The position numbers and the translations under genes were made by a program. From Ruminococcus sp. UBA1394 (GTDB taxonomy: Bacteria; Bacillota; Clostridia; Oscillospirales; Ruminococcaceae), in assembly GCA_002305725.1 (NCBI GenBank), contig DBQM01000004.1, positions 1 through 52,471 on the forward strand: 52,471 nucleotides of DNA, written 5' to 3'. Position 1 is the first letter of the stretch. The number at the start of each line of letters is the position of its first letter. Of the stretch, positions 8,336 through 16,365 are shown in pieces. The notes beneath the pieces were generated by a model. It had not been told where the DNA came from and did not search any database. It saw nothing but the letters and a program-made list of their open reading frames with translations.

Positions 8336-9172
8336 TCATTTCAAATCGCTCCATTTCTGTGCATTATTATCATAAATTTGTTTTATCTGTTTTTCAGAAA
8401 GATCATTGACCGGGTTTTCAGTATTCACAATAACTGCGATACCGTCCCTTGCCACAGCTTTTTTGGTAAGCAGCTCATTTTCATAATCAGCTAATTCCCT
8501 TGATGACATGGCAAGGTCACATTCCCCTATTATTGCCGAATTTAATCCGTCTGAGGAGTCGGTTGCTGTTACTTCAATAACAACGTTGGGGTTATAGCTA
8601 TGGTAGTCCTCTGCCATTTTTTCGATGAGAAGAGCCATTGATGTGGACCCGCAGATTTTAATATTTCCAGACGATTTATCAGATAAAAAACTGCTGCTTT
8701 TCTTTACTGCAACACATTCATCATCAGCAACAGCCTGTCCTGCGCTCATTACATACGCAAGAAAATCAGTTTCTGCGTCAGATAGTTCTCCGCTGTATGC
8801 AAGATAATAATTTCGGCATAAAGGATACTTGCCGCTGCTGACTGTTTCCTCAGTCAGAGCAATTCCGTTTACTGAAACTGCCTTAACAGTTTCTGACAGC
8901 TCGGCTGTACTGTATGCGGTATATCCCAGAGCATTTACATCATCAGATATCATTTCCGAAACCTCGTCGGTGGATAATGCAACATTATCTGTTCCCTGTG
9001 AACTTGTTCCGATAATATTTTCAAATTCGTTTCTTGTTCCCGAACCTTCCTCACGGGAAATAACTGTTATATCCCCCATTCCCGACAAATCCGGCATACT
9101 ATTTCCCGAACCGCAGCCTGAAAGTAAAAGTGAGGCACAAAGAGTAATGCTTAAAATCAGACGCTTACGCAT
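8336..9172 (-). CDS. PstS-like phosphate-binding lipoprotein with circularly permuted domain order
   Basis: The N-terminus is a lipoprotein signal with lipobox LLSGC at about residue 20. The order of PstS motifs is unusual. ISREEGSGTR, which normally lies in the second half of PstS, is at about residue 39. CGSTSMALLIEKMAEDY, normally at the N-terminus, is at about residue 175, followed by MSSRELADYE and NTENPVNDLSEKQIKQIY. The protein ends at KWSDLK, the point where the GSGTR half usually follows. The fold is therefore a circular permutation, an arrangement I recall from other gut Firmicutes. No pstCAB genes are nearby. The gene overlaps the 3' end of a Na+/phosphate symporter gene by 16 bases and has GGAGG before its ATG. 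Confidence 0.82.
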   Translation of the reverse strand: MRKRLILSITLCASLLLSGCGSGNSMPDLSGMGDITVISREEGSGTRNEFENIIGTSSQGTDNVALSTDEVSEMISDDVNALGYTAYSTAELSETVKAVSVNGIALTEETVSSGKYPLCRNYYLAYSGELSDAETDFLAYVMSAGQAVADDECVAVKKSSSFLSDKSSGNIKICGSTSMALLIEKMAEDYHSYNPNVVIEVTATDSSDGLNSAIIGECDLAMSSRELADYENELLTKKAVARDGIAVIVNTENPVNDLSEKQIKQIYDNNAQKWSDLK

Positions 9173-10893
9173 TCCACACCTCCGGGAATATTTTCATTAT
9201 CAGACTGGGCCTCAGCCCTGAGATTGACAAATGAAATATTATCCATTGCCTCCTCGGTAATACCTATGCAGTTATCCGCAATCCTGTCAAGACTGTGAAG
9301 TATTTCGGCATAATCGGGAGTAAGAGCAGCGTCGCAGTCCTTCTTTTTCACTCTTGAAAGATGGGCTTTGCTTAACTTTTTCTGAGTTTTGCGCATTTTA
9401 CCCTTTCCCTTTGAAACCTTTTTAACTGCGTCCTCGTCGCCGTTTTCCACTGTTATCATTGCCTTTTCAAAAAGCTCGTCCGCAATATCAAAGCACTCTC
9501 CAAGTTCAGAAACTGCCGATTTGGACAGTACTTTTTTTCTGCCGGAAAGGTTATTCAGCATCTCAGACATATCAAAGCAGCGGTCGGAAATTCTTTCAAT
9601 ATTGTTTGTTACAAACAATAGTCCGGCTGTCTGTTCTGACTGTGCCTCTGTGAGATTTCCGCTTGAAAGCATTTTGGTTATATAAGAAGAAATACTGTCA
9701 TGGAGACTTTTTACAGTGCCATACTCATTGCTGAACTCCGTGCGTACCTCGGCTGAATTATTACTGTTAAAAAGGTTTCTTGTCTTGTTGAGCAGTTTTG
9801 CGGCAAATTCAGACAGACGTCTTATCTCCTCAGATACAAGAAACATTGCCGCAACAGGCTGACCTATAAGCTTTTCATCAAGGAATCTTGGCTTTGAAAC
9901 CGCAGGAGTGTTTTTATCCTCTCCCCTTACAATAAACATTACTATTTTTACCATTATCGGAATAAGAGGCAGCCAGATAACCGTACAGGCTATATTAAAG
10001 GTAGTGTGGGCATTTGCAATCTGTCTTGCAATAACGTCCACTTCATTTCCCTTAGGTGAAATAAACTGCACAAACTTTGTAAGTACAGGAATAAGGAATG
10101 CAAAAAGAATACTGCCGCTGATATTGAAAGCGCTGTGAGCAACAGCTGTACGCTTTGCGTTTTTGGACTGACCGATTGATGCAAGCAGGGCTGTGATAGT
10201 TGTACCGATATTGTCTCCCAGCAGAATAGGAATAGCACCAGCCAGACCGATAACACTGTCAGTTCCGCCGGGAACTGCCTGAGAGGCAAAATTCTGAAGT
10301 ACAGCAATAGTAGCCGAACTGCTCTGTACAACAACGGTCATAACTGCACCCAGCACGATACCAAGCACAGGAATCTCCGATACCTTCCCCATAAGGTCGG
10401 TAAACACAGGGCTGCCTGCCAGCGGCTTCATAACTGTGCCCATAATTTCAATACCTTCAAAAAGCAGACCAAAAGAGAATATTACCATTCCTATGTTTTT
10501 GACCTTTTCCTTTTTGCTGACAAAATACAAAATAAATCCGACAAAAATAATCGGATATATGTAGTTGCTTATTTTGAATGCCATCAGCTGAGCGGTCATA
10601 GTAGTACCGATATTGGCTCCGAAAATAACTGAGATAGCCTGCGGCAGAGTCATAAGTCCTGCGCTGACAAATCCTATTACCATTACTGTGGTTGCTGAAC
10701 TGCTTTGTAAAACAGCAGTAACAAGCGCTCCTGCAAGGGCACCCATCAGCGGATTTTTTGTCAGAAAGCTCAGGACCTTTTTCATTTTCTCCCCTGCCGC
10801 TTTCTGCAATGCGTCACTCATACTGTTCATTCCATAAAGGAACATGGCAAGTCCGCCGACAAGTCCGAAAATTATTTTGACATTTTCGTTCAT
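9157..10893 (-). CDS. Na+/phosphate cotransporter family protein with PhoU-like tail
   Basis: This is a membrane symporter of the NptA/YjbB type (578 residues). The two inverted repeats are visible through the paired motifs ALVTAVLQSSSATTVMVIGF and AVMTVVVQSSSATIAVLQNF, each with the QSSSA signature, and through GANIGTT and GDNIGTT. After roughly residue 340 there is a soluble helical region with two helical bundles resembling PhoU. Such tails are common in this family. It is the first gene of a two-gene unit with the PstS-like lipoprotein. The promoter region carries four TTTACAT-type heptamers at exact 11-bp intervals, which suggests induction during phosphate starvation. Confidence 0.9.
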   Translation of the reverse strand: MNENVKIIFGLVGGLAMFLYGMNSMSDALQKAAGEKMKKVLSFLTKNPLMGALAGALVTAVLQSSSATTVMVIGFVSAGLMTLPQAISVIFGANIGTTMTAQLMAFKISNYIYPIIFVGFILYFVSKKEKVKNIGMVIFSFGLLFEGIEIMGTVMKPLAGSPVFTDLMGKVSEIPVLGIVLGAVMTVVVQSSSATIAVLQNFASQAVPGGTDSVIGLAGAIPILLGDNIGTTITALLASIGQSKNAKRTAVAHSAFNISGSILFAFLIPVLTKFVQFISPKGNEVDVIARQIANAHTTFNIACTVIWLPLIPIMVKIVMFIVRGEDKNTPAVSKPRFLDEKLIGQPVAAMFLVSEEIRRLSEFAAKLLNKTRNLFNSNNSAEVRTEFSNEYGTVKSLHDSISSYITKMLSSGNLTEAQSEQTAGLLFVTNNIERISDRCFDMSEMLNNLSGRKKVLSKSAVSELGECFDIADELFEKAMITVENGDEDAVKKVSKGKGKMRKTQKKLSKAHLSRVKKKDCDAALTPDYAEILHSLDRIADNCIGITEEAMDNISFVNLRAEAQSDNENIPGGVECVSV

Positions 10894-10937
10894 AATTTTC
10901 CTCCAATAACTTCATTAAAATATTATAATGCATTATA

Positions 10938-10992
10938 ATTATAAATCATGCTTGTGAAATCTGAAGTCAAATTAATGTAAAATCTATGTAAA
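10938..10992 (-). promoter_or_regulatory. Pho box array and promoter of the phosphate symporter gene
   Basis: Read on the - strand, heptamers TTTACAT (10992-10986), TTTACAT (10981-10975), TTGACTT (10970-10964) and TTTCACA (10959-10953) start exactly 11 bases apart. This is the layout of PhoP/PhoB tandem repeats known from phosphate regulons. A -10 element TATAAT (10943-10938) lies 9 bases after the last repeat, and there is no good -35 element at 17 bp, as expected for an activator-dependent promoter. Confidence 0.72.
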
Positions 10993-11027
10993 GTTATTTT
11001 TACATTCCAGAGATTGCTTGTGTGTTA

Positions 11028-11517
11028 TTATTCACGGATTTCCAGTAATTTCTGTTTCAGTTCGTCCTCAATGCGTAACAGTTCCGTTTCAGCAGCCTTA
11101 CGCTTTTCTCTGCCTGCTTTCTGTATCTGAATCGTTTCTTCAATAGTGCTGATAAGATTCTGATTGACGGTTTGAAGCGTTTCCAGATCCACAATACCCC
11201 GGTTGGCTTTATTTGCAGTTTCAATGGTATTGCTTTTCAAAAGCTCCGCATTCTTTACCAGCATGGCATTTGTAGTATCTGTAATTTCTCGCTGCATCTG
11301 CAGAACCTTTTGCTGATTGGAAAGCCCCATGGCAATTATGAACTGGCTTTTCCAAATTGGAATGGTATTTAAAATCGCTGTCTGAATTTTGTCCACAAGC
11401 ATACGGTCATTGTTCTGTATTAATTTTATCTGAGGTCTGACTTCGATAGAAATAGTATCCGCCTCCTGCAAGTATAACTGAAAGCAGTACAGCAATACCA
11501 ATTAGCTTTGTTTTCAT
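11028..11517 (-). pseudogene. Truncated telA (toxic anion resistance) gene behind a foreign leader
   Basis: The frame ending at 11028 encodes about the last 145 residues of a TelA-type protein, with family stretches such as RPQIKLIQNNDRMLVDKIQ, NTIPIWKSQ and RGIVDLETLQTVN and a coiled-coil end. TelA proteins are usually about 370-400 residues, so the N-terminal half or more is absent. An ATG at 11517 overlaps the xpaC stop as ATGA. It opens a different frame with a hydrophobic leader (MKTKLIGIAVLLSVILAGGG) that stops after 36 codons, inside the TelA part. The simplest reading is a deletion that joined the start of one gene to the end of telA out of frame. The TelA frame itself has only weak starts (a TTG near 11501). 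Confidence 0.72.
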
Positions 11518-12137
11518 ATTCCATTCTCCATTTTAACCGTCTGCTCCAGAAGGCGGATTTCTGCCTCCATATCTGTCATTTCACTGCGCATGAGTTTCTG
11601 AAACTGTTCTTCAAAAGCCGTATTCAGCGTTCCGATTGCCTTTAAGGTGTTGCTCTGCAGCTGAATAACATCGTCTGTTCTTAGCTGAGTGTCCTGCAGT
11701 TCGATATATTTTTTCAGCAAAGAAGAGGCAGTTTCCTGATAATAGTCAATAAATTGTCGTGCAGACCTGATTTTTTCAGGGTGGTTTTCAAGATACGCAA
11801 GAATATTTTGGGCAGTTTCTTTCAGCCGCTGTGTTTCCTGTCTGACTGCCGGTTCACAGATCTGCTCCATGGCTTGTTCAATGCAGTGAAAATCCTTCCG
11901 GGCTTCCTCCAGCTGCCGGCTCATTGTTTCACCCTCCGGCAGCATATCAATACTTATCTTGCCAATTTTTCGCTTTGGCTTTAAAAGCAGTGACAATCCG
12001 AAGAAAGCACCGATTGACAGAACCATATCCACAATAAAATTCCAGTGAAACAGGAACAGCAGAGCAAGAAATAATCCCCCCGCCAGCAGACCAGACAATA
12101 AACTTGCTGCAACTTCCTTTTGTTTGTGTTTTTCCAA
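11514..12137 (-). CDS. XpaC-like 5-bromo-4-chloroindolyl phosphate hydrolysis family protein
   Basis: The 207-residue protein has a polar start, two closely spaced hydrophobic segments (about residues 12-50) and then a long Glu/Gln/Leu-rich helical region likely to form coiled coils. This matches the XpaC family, whose real biochemical role is not settled. XpaC genes are commonly found directly before telA. Here the next gene is a damaged telA. The start lies one base after the stop of the solute-binding/vWA gene, and the end overlaps the following ATG by four bases (ATGA), so the genes form one operon. Confidence 0.72.
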   Translation of the reverse strand: MEKHKQKEVAASLLSGLLAGGLFLALLFLFHWNFIVDMVLSIGAFFGLSLLLKPKRKIGKISIDMLPEGETMSRQLEEARKDFHCIEQAMEQICEPAVRQETQRLKETAQNILAYLENHPEKIRSARQFIDYYQETASSLLKKYIELQDTQLRTDDVIQLQSNTLKAIGTLNTAFEEQFQKLMRSEMTDMEAEIRLLEQTVKMENGI

Positions 12138-12138
12138 A

Positions 12139-13755
12139 TCAGTTATATCCTTTCACACTTCGGAATGCAGAAACGAGATCTGTACGTCCGTCAAAAACGC
12201 GTGCATTGGTAAGCGATGCAAGTGCGTCCATCTGGGAGGAATCTGCATCTCCGAACATTATAGAAAATATGGGAATATCCAGACCGAGTTCCTGATAGCA
12301 TTCGGTGAATTCCGGCTGTGACGCAGTGACTGACTCACCGTCACTCATAAGTATGATTGCAGGTGTATAGTCATTCAGATTTTCATATTCCGATAGAATT
12401 TCCATTCCTTTTTTTAAAGCGGCATACATATCTGTTCCGCCCTCAGTCTCTTCGCGGCTTACCTGTTCATAAAGCCGTTCAAGACTGCCGGCATCTGCGC
12501 TTTCTGCTGTGTATACATTCCGGATATCACCTGAAAAAGTTATGATAATATTCACTTCGTCCCTGTCCGCCTGAAGCATATTTCTCTCTGCATTTTCCTG
12601 TATGAGAATCTGCGCCATAGCTTCCTCCAGCTGTTCATTTCCTTCTCCGGTCATACTGCCGGAAAAATCCAGACAATACACATTTAATGACGGTTTCCGG
12701 AATTCTGTCTGGTATAAATTAAGTGCTTTTTTCAGCACCTGTTCAGAGGGCATGGTGATGGGCGAGAGGATTCGCTGTGTATCAATGCCCCAGTCTGCAT
12801 TAAAAATATCCATATTTTCTTCCGAAATACCTTCAAATCCGGTACGCCTGCCTGTTTTCTGAATTTCATTCTGAACATCTTCTGACAGCAGATATTCCTG
12901 TACCGCCTGAAAAGCCTCCTGTTTTTCTGCGTCACCATGATCCACATAGCCCAGCGGAGAGTCAGCAATGCTCAGACCATCGTATGGATAAACAGCATAT
13001 AGCGGTTCTCTGCCCTGAGAAACAAGTTCCTGATTTGCGTCAATTATCAGGCACTCATAGTTGACCATAGCATCAAAATTTCCGGCAAGGAACATATCCT
13101 TAAGCCAGTCTGAACTGCCGGAGCTGCGATCAATTCCCGAAAGCAGCCGGGAGATATCACGTTTCAGGCTCTCGCTTTCCAGGTCGCTTTCTGTTAACGT
13201 ATCCGTCTTTCCAAGCAGCGCATACAGAAATCCGATGTAAGCGCTGGCTCCGGAATTGGACTGAGTAGCACTTGTCATGCAGAAAGACAGCTGACCGGTC
13301 TGTATCGCATCTGAAATGTCACCGACAGAAACTTCTGTGCCTACAAATCCAAGCTGTTGTGCAAGAGATCTGCGAATACCAAACACGACCGGTGTAGTAT
13401 AGACAGATGTATTATATTTCACCTTATGTGCAGTATCACCCAGTGATATCCACAGGCTTGATGCCGGCCACACAGCATCGTATTCTTCTGCACCGGATTG
13501 AAGTGTATGCATAATATCCACAGAACCCTGATAGGTCATTTCAATGGTAACACCGGTTTCATCTGCACACTCATCAAGAATGTCAGAAAGCTCCTTGTTT
13601 TCAGAACCGGAAAGTATTTTTATGGTTTCCCCATTGAATTTTCCGCTGTAACGTGCATCAGCAGAGTCTCCGTTTCCGGCAATACTGCATCCGCACAGAA
13701 TAAATGAAGGAAGAATTATAGCCGTAAACAGTTGTACTAAAAAAGATTTCTTCAT
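12139..13755 (-). CDS. Lipoprotein combining a solute-binding domain and a vWA domain
   Basis: This 538-residue protein has a lipoprotein signal (acylated Cys probably Cys23), an extracellular solute-binding type II domain over about residues 40-330 and a von Willebrand A domain at about 355-535. The metal-ion-dependent adhesion site is complete: LDFSGSMTG (Asp363, Ser365, Ser367), the Thr of EGGTDMY near 445 and the Asp of LMSDGES near 472. The ligand is unknown. Proteins with this domain pair occur beside xpaC and telA in other Firmicutes, sometimes called tellurite or toxic anion loci. Here both neighbours of this pair (telA and phoH) are deletion derivatives, so the locus may be losing function. 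Confidence 0.8.
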   Translation of the reverse strand: MKKSFLVQLFTAIILPSFILCGCSIAGNGDSADARYSGKFNGETIKILSGSENKELSDILDECADETGVTIEMTYQGSVDIMHTLQSGAEEYDAVWPASSLWISLGDTAHKVKYNTSVYTTPVVFGIRRSLAQQLGFVGTEVSVGDISDAIQTGQLSFCMTSATQSNSGASAYIGFLYALLGKTDTLTESDLESESLKRDISRLLSGIDRSSGSSDWLKDMFLAGNFDAMVNYECLIIDANQELVSQGREPLYAVYPYDGLSIADSPLGYVDHGDAEKQEAFQAVQEYLLSEDVQNEIQKTGRRTGFEGISEENMDIFNADWGIDTQRILSPITMPSEQVLKKALNLYQTEFRKPSLNVYCLDFSGSMTGEGNEQLEEAMAQILIQENAERNMLQADRDEVNIIITFSGDIRNVYTAESADAGSLERLYEQVSREETEGGTDMYAALKKGMEILSEYENLNDYTPAIILMSDGESVTASQPEFTECYQELGLDIPIFSIMFGDADSSQMDALASLTNARVFDGRTDLVSAFRSVKGYN

Positions 13756-13780
13756 ACTGGCCCCTCCGATTTTTGAACGA

Positions 13781-14005
13781 TTAAATATTTAATCTTTTAA
13801 CAGCATCAGGAGCAAGTTCAGAATGCTCACATTCATTTGCCAAAAGAGTAACTTTCCAGTAAAATAGACTGTCTTTCATATATTTAGCTGCATAACTGAG
13901 TCCATTGGTTCTTTCAAGAATTATAAATTCATTTTCTTCAAAACATTCAATTGCATAAGGCGGCTGGATAAGTACATTGGTATCAATAACATAAGATTTC
14001 TTCAT
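13781..14005 (-). pseudogene. phoH-family gene reduced to its two ends by internal deletion
   Basis: The 74-residue frame starts like the PIN domain of a PIN-PhoH ATPase: KKSYVIDTNVLIQPPYAIECFEENE, with the PIN Asp8. After about residue 27 it changes into ERTNGLSYAAKYMKDS and NECEHSELAPDAVKRL, which resembles the extreme C-terminus of PhoH-like ATPases (NGLSYA..MK.....VTL...ERS.LA..A..LL). The whole ATPase core, several hundred residues, is absent. The fusion is in frame, so a small peptide may still be made. It has an SD-like AGGAG upstream and lies just ahead of the solute-binding/vWA gene. Confidence 0.66.
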
Positions 14006-14051
14006 TGAGTTTACTCCTTAGAGTTATACTTATTTAATTCTAAAATATATG

Positions 14052-14090
14052 TGTAAATTTTGCTATCCGCTTCATGTAAAGTTTATGAAA
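14052..14090 (-). promoter_or_regulatory. Possible second Pho-like repeat array
   Basis: On the - strand the hexamers TTTCAT (14090-14085), TTACAT (14079-14074), a diverged GGATAG (14068-14063) and TTTACA (14057-14052) stand in an 11-bp register upstream of the phoH remnant and the vWA operon. Three of four units resemble the repeats at 10953-10992. In AT-rich DNA this may be chance. Confidence 0.3.
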
Positions 14091-14118
14091 AATATGATTT
14101 AATTTAAGACAATACTGT

Positions 14119-14230
14119 AAAGCGTTTCAGCAGCTGCGAAAAACTGGTGAAAATTGATATTCCGGAATGTGTAACGGAAATCGGTTATCGTGCATTTGCA
14201 GACTGTATAAATCTAAATTGTTCCCCGTAA
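14119..14230 (+). pseudogene. Fragment of a BspA-like leucine-rich-repeat surface protein
   Basis: One frame reads SSCEKLVKIDIPECVTEIG followed by YRAFADCINLN and then a stop. This is one and a half units of the LRR_5 (BspA/TpLRR) repeat, whose consensus is AF..C..L..I.IP..VT.IG. No start codon or other repeat units are present. It is a gene remnant next to an insertion-sequence fragment. Confidence 0.6.
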
Positions 14231-14257
14231 AATGAAAATGAAATGCTCCCTTAAGGA

Positions 14258-14644
14258 AAAAAGGCTTCTGCATAGAGTGCAGAGGTCGCAAAGCAACGGG
14301 GCGTCAGCACAAGCACTACCAGAAATTGCTTGAAGATAAGTGGATAAGGCAGAGTATGTCCCGCAAAGGAAACTGTCCTGAGAATGCCTGTGCTGAAAAC
14401 TTTTTCAGTTTATTAAAGACAGAACTGCTTTATTTACAGGAGTTTTCATCCGTTGAATATTTCATTTCAGAGCTTACAGAGTACATTGACTGGTACAATA
14501 ACAAACGCATCAAACTTAAGCTTGATGCCTTGTCACCTGTCGAATACAGGAAAATTGCTGCATAACAATAGCGACCAAGATTTCTCTTGGTCGCTTTGCT
14601 TAAATTATTCTTTGAATCTTTGTCTGATTTTTTGGGTCAGTTCA
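14258..14644 (+). mobile_element. 3' fragment of an IS3-family (IS150-like) insertion sequence
   Basis: The frame ending at 14565 encodes the C-terminal end of an IS3 orfB transposase: the block QHKHYQKLLEDKWIRQSMSRKG, then NCPENACAENFFSLLKTE with the last DDE glutamate, then YIDWYNNKRIKLKL and LSPVEYR. Upstream of about 14290 the match continues only in another frame (LHRVQRSQ against the family LHSDQGWQ), so the 5' part is missing or shifted. The segment 14621-14644, TTTTTTGGGTCAGTTCA at its end, looks like the right terminal repeat of such elements. No left end is present, so the element is dead. Confidence 0.75.
14570..14595. terminator. Hairpin at the end of the IS fragment
   Basis: An 11-bp perfect stem AGCGACCAAGA/TCTTGGTCGCT around the loop TTTC lies directly after the transposase stop and is followed by TTTGCTT. 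It probably ends transposase transcription, and may also protect the guaA end from read-through. Confidence 0.55.
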
Positions 14645-14741
14645 AATACGGTCAGGGATATTTTTAGTATCAAAATAGTATCAGCAGCATTTTATAAGTG
14701 CTGCGAACTGCATACCTGCGCCGTTTATACCTGAAATGGTA

Positions 14742-16289
14742 TTATTCCCACTCAATAGTTGCCGGCGGCTTTGTAGTAATATCATACACAACTCTGTTAA
14801 TGGATTTTACTTCATTTACAATTCTTCTTGAACAGGTTTCAAGCACTTCATAAGGAATCCTTGCAAAATCAGCGGTCATGAAATCAGTTGTGGTAACACC
14901 TCTGAGGGCAAGAGTATAATCGTATGTTCTGAAATCGCCCATAACGCCTACGGAACGCATATCTGTCAGTACTGCGAAATACTGGTGAATACTTCTGTCA
15001 AGACCCGCCTTTGCAATTTCCTCACGGAAAATCCAGTCAGCGTCCTGAAGAATTTCAAGCTTTTCGTTTGTGATCTCACCGATAATTCTGATTGCAAGAC
15101 CCGGACCCGGGAACGGCTGACGCCATACAAGAGTTTCAGAAAGACCAAGCTCCTGTCCAAGCTTTCTTGTTTCGTCCTTGAAAAGCATTCTCAGCGGTTC
15201 GATGATTTCCTTGAAGTCAACATAGTCCGGCAGTCCGCCTACGTTGTGGTGTGACTTGATAACTGCCGCTTCATCATCGTCGCCGCTTTCAATTACGTCC
15301 GGATAAATCGTACCCTGTGCAAAGTAATCCACCTTGCCTATCTTTTTAGCCTCAGCCTCAAATACACGGATAAATTCTTCGCCGATTATCTTTCTCTTTG
15401 CCTCCGGGTCGGAAACCCCGTTAAGCTTTTCCATAAATCTGTCTTTTGCATTTACTCTTACAAAGTTGATATCCCAGTTTCTGAAAGCCTCTTCAACTTC
15501 GTCACCCTCGTTTTTACGCATAAAGCCGTGGTCAACGAAAATACAGGTAAGCTGTCTGCCAACTGCCTTTGAAAGAAGTGCCGCAAGAACAGATGAATCC
15601 ACACCGCCGGAGAGTGCCAGAAGAACCTTTCCGTCCCCGACTTTTTTTCTGATATCACGGATAGCTGTTTCAGCATAGTTTTCCATAGTCCAGTCGCCTG
15701 TACAGCCGCAGACATTTTTCAGAAAGCTGTCTATCATGCCAAGTCCGTATTCAGTATGGTTTACTTCCGGATGGAACTGCACTGCATAAAGCTTTTTCTC
15801 CTTGTTTTCCATAGCCGCCACAGGACAGTGTTCAGTATGAGCAACAGCTGTGAATCCCTCCGGAAGCTCTGAAATAAAGTCTGTGTGGCTCATCCATGAA
15901 ACCGCTTTTTCCGGCATATCCTTTATTGCTGAAAACAGTGTACAGCTTTTGTCGTAAGTGGTTTCTGTTTTTCCGTATTCGCTTGTTATACAGGTTGAAA
16001 CCTTTCCGCCCAGTACATGAGCCATAAGCTGTGAACCGTAGCAGATTCCAAGCACAGGTATTCCGAGTTCAAATATTTCTCTGGAAACAGTAGGTGCTTT
16101 TTCGCCGTAAACGCTGTTCGGACCGCCTGTGAAAATGATTCCTGACGGCGCAAGCGCTTTTATTTCCTCAATTGTTATCTTGTTGTAGGGTTTAACTTCG
16201 CAGTATACACCGCATTCACGGACTCTTCTTGCAATAAGCTGGTTATACTGTCCGCCGAAATTTAAAATTAAACAAAGCTGATGTTCCAT
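14742..16289 (-). CDS. guaA: GMP synthase (glutamine-hydrolysing)
   Basis: This enzyme converts XMP to GMP using glutamine and ATP. The N-terminal class I amidotransferase domain has catalytic Cys83 in LGICYGSQLMAHVLGG and the His/Glu pair in QFHPEVNHTEYG (about residues 172-174). The ATP-pyrophosphatase loop is LALSGGVDSSV, and the C-terminal dimerisation domain ends in the typical PPATIEWE. The length of 515 residues is standard. The AGGAG ribosome binding site lies 6 bases before the ATG, and a separate promoter precedes the gene. Confidence 0.97.
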   Translation of the reverse strand: MEHQLCLILNFGGQYNQLIARRVRECGVYCEVKPYNKITIEEIKALAPSGIIFTGGPNSVYGEKAPTVSREIFELGIPVLGICYGSQLMAHVLGGKVSTCITSEYGKTETTYDKSCTLFSAIKDMPEKAVSWMSHTDFISELPEGFTAVAHTEHCPVAAMENKEKKLYAVQFHPEVNHTEYGLGMIDSFLKNVCGCTGDWTMENYAETAIRDIRKKVGDGKVLLALSGGVDSSVLAALLSKAVGRQLTCIFVDHGFMRKNEGDEVEEAFRNWDINFVRVNAKDRFMEKLNGVSDPEAKRKIIGEEFIRVFEAEAKKIGKVDYFAQGTIYPDVIESGDDDEAAVIKSHHNVGGLPDYVDFKEIIEPLRMLFKDETRKLGQELGLSETLVWRQPFPGPGLAIRIIGEITNEKLEILQDADWIFREEIAKAGLDRSIHQYFAVLTDMRSVGVMGDFRTYDYTLALRGVTTTDFMTADFARIPYEVLETCSRRIVNEVKSINRVVYDITTKPPATIEWE

Positions 16290-16326
16290 TTTTAACTCCT
16301 AACTTAAAGTGATATTGGCTATTATA

Positions 16327-16355
16327 ATTATGCCATTTTTTCGGGAAAATTGCAA
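16327..16355 (-). promoter_or_regulatory. Likely guaA promoter
   Basis: On the - strand TTGCAA (16355-16350) and CATAAT (16332-16327) are separated by 17 bp. The predicted transcript starts about 30 bases before the guaA ATG. No purine riboswitch is visible in this short leader. Confidence 0.55.
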
Positions 16356-16365
16356 CTGTTTTTTG

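Noticed and set aside
16290..16365. Purine riboswitch before guaA
   Set aside because: The leader after the predicted promoter is only about 30 bases long and shows no three-way-junction pattern.
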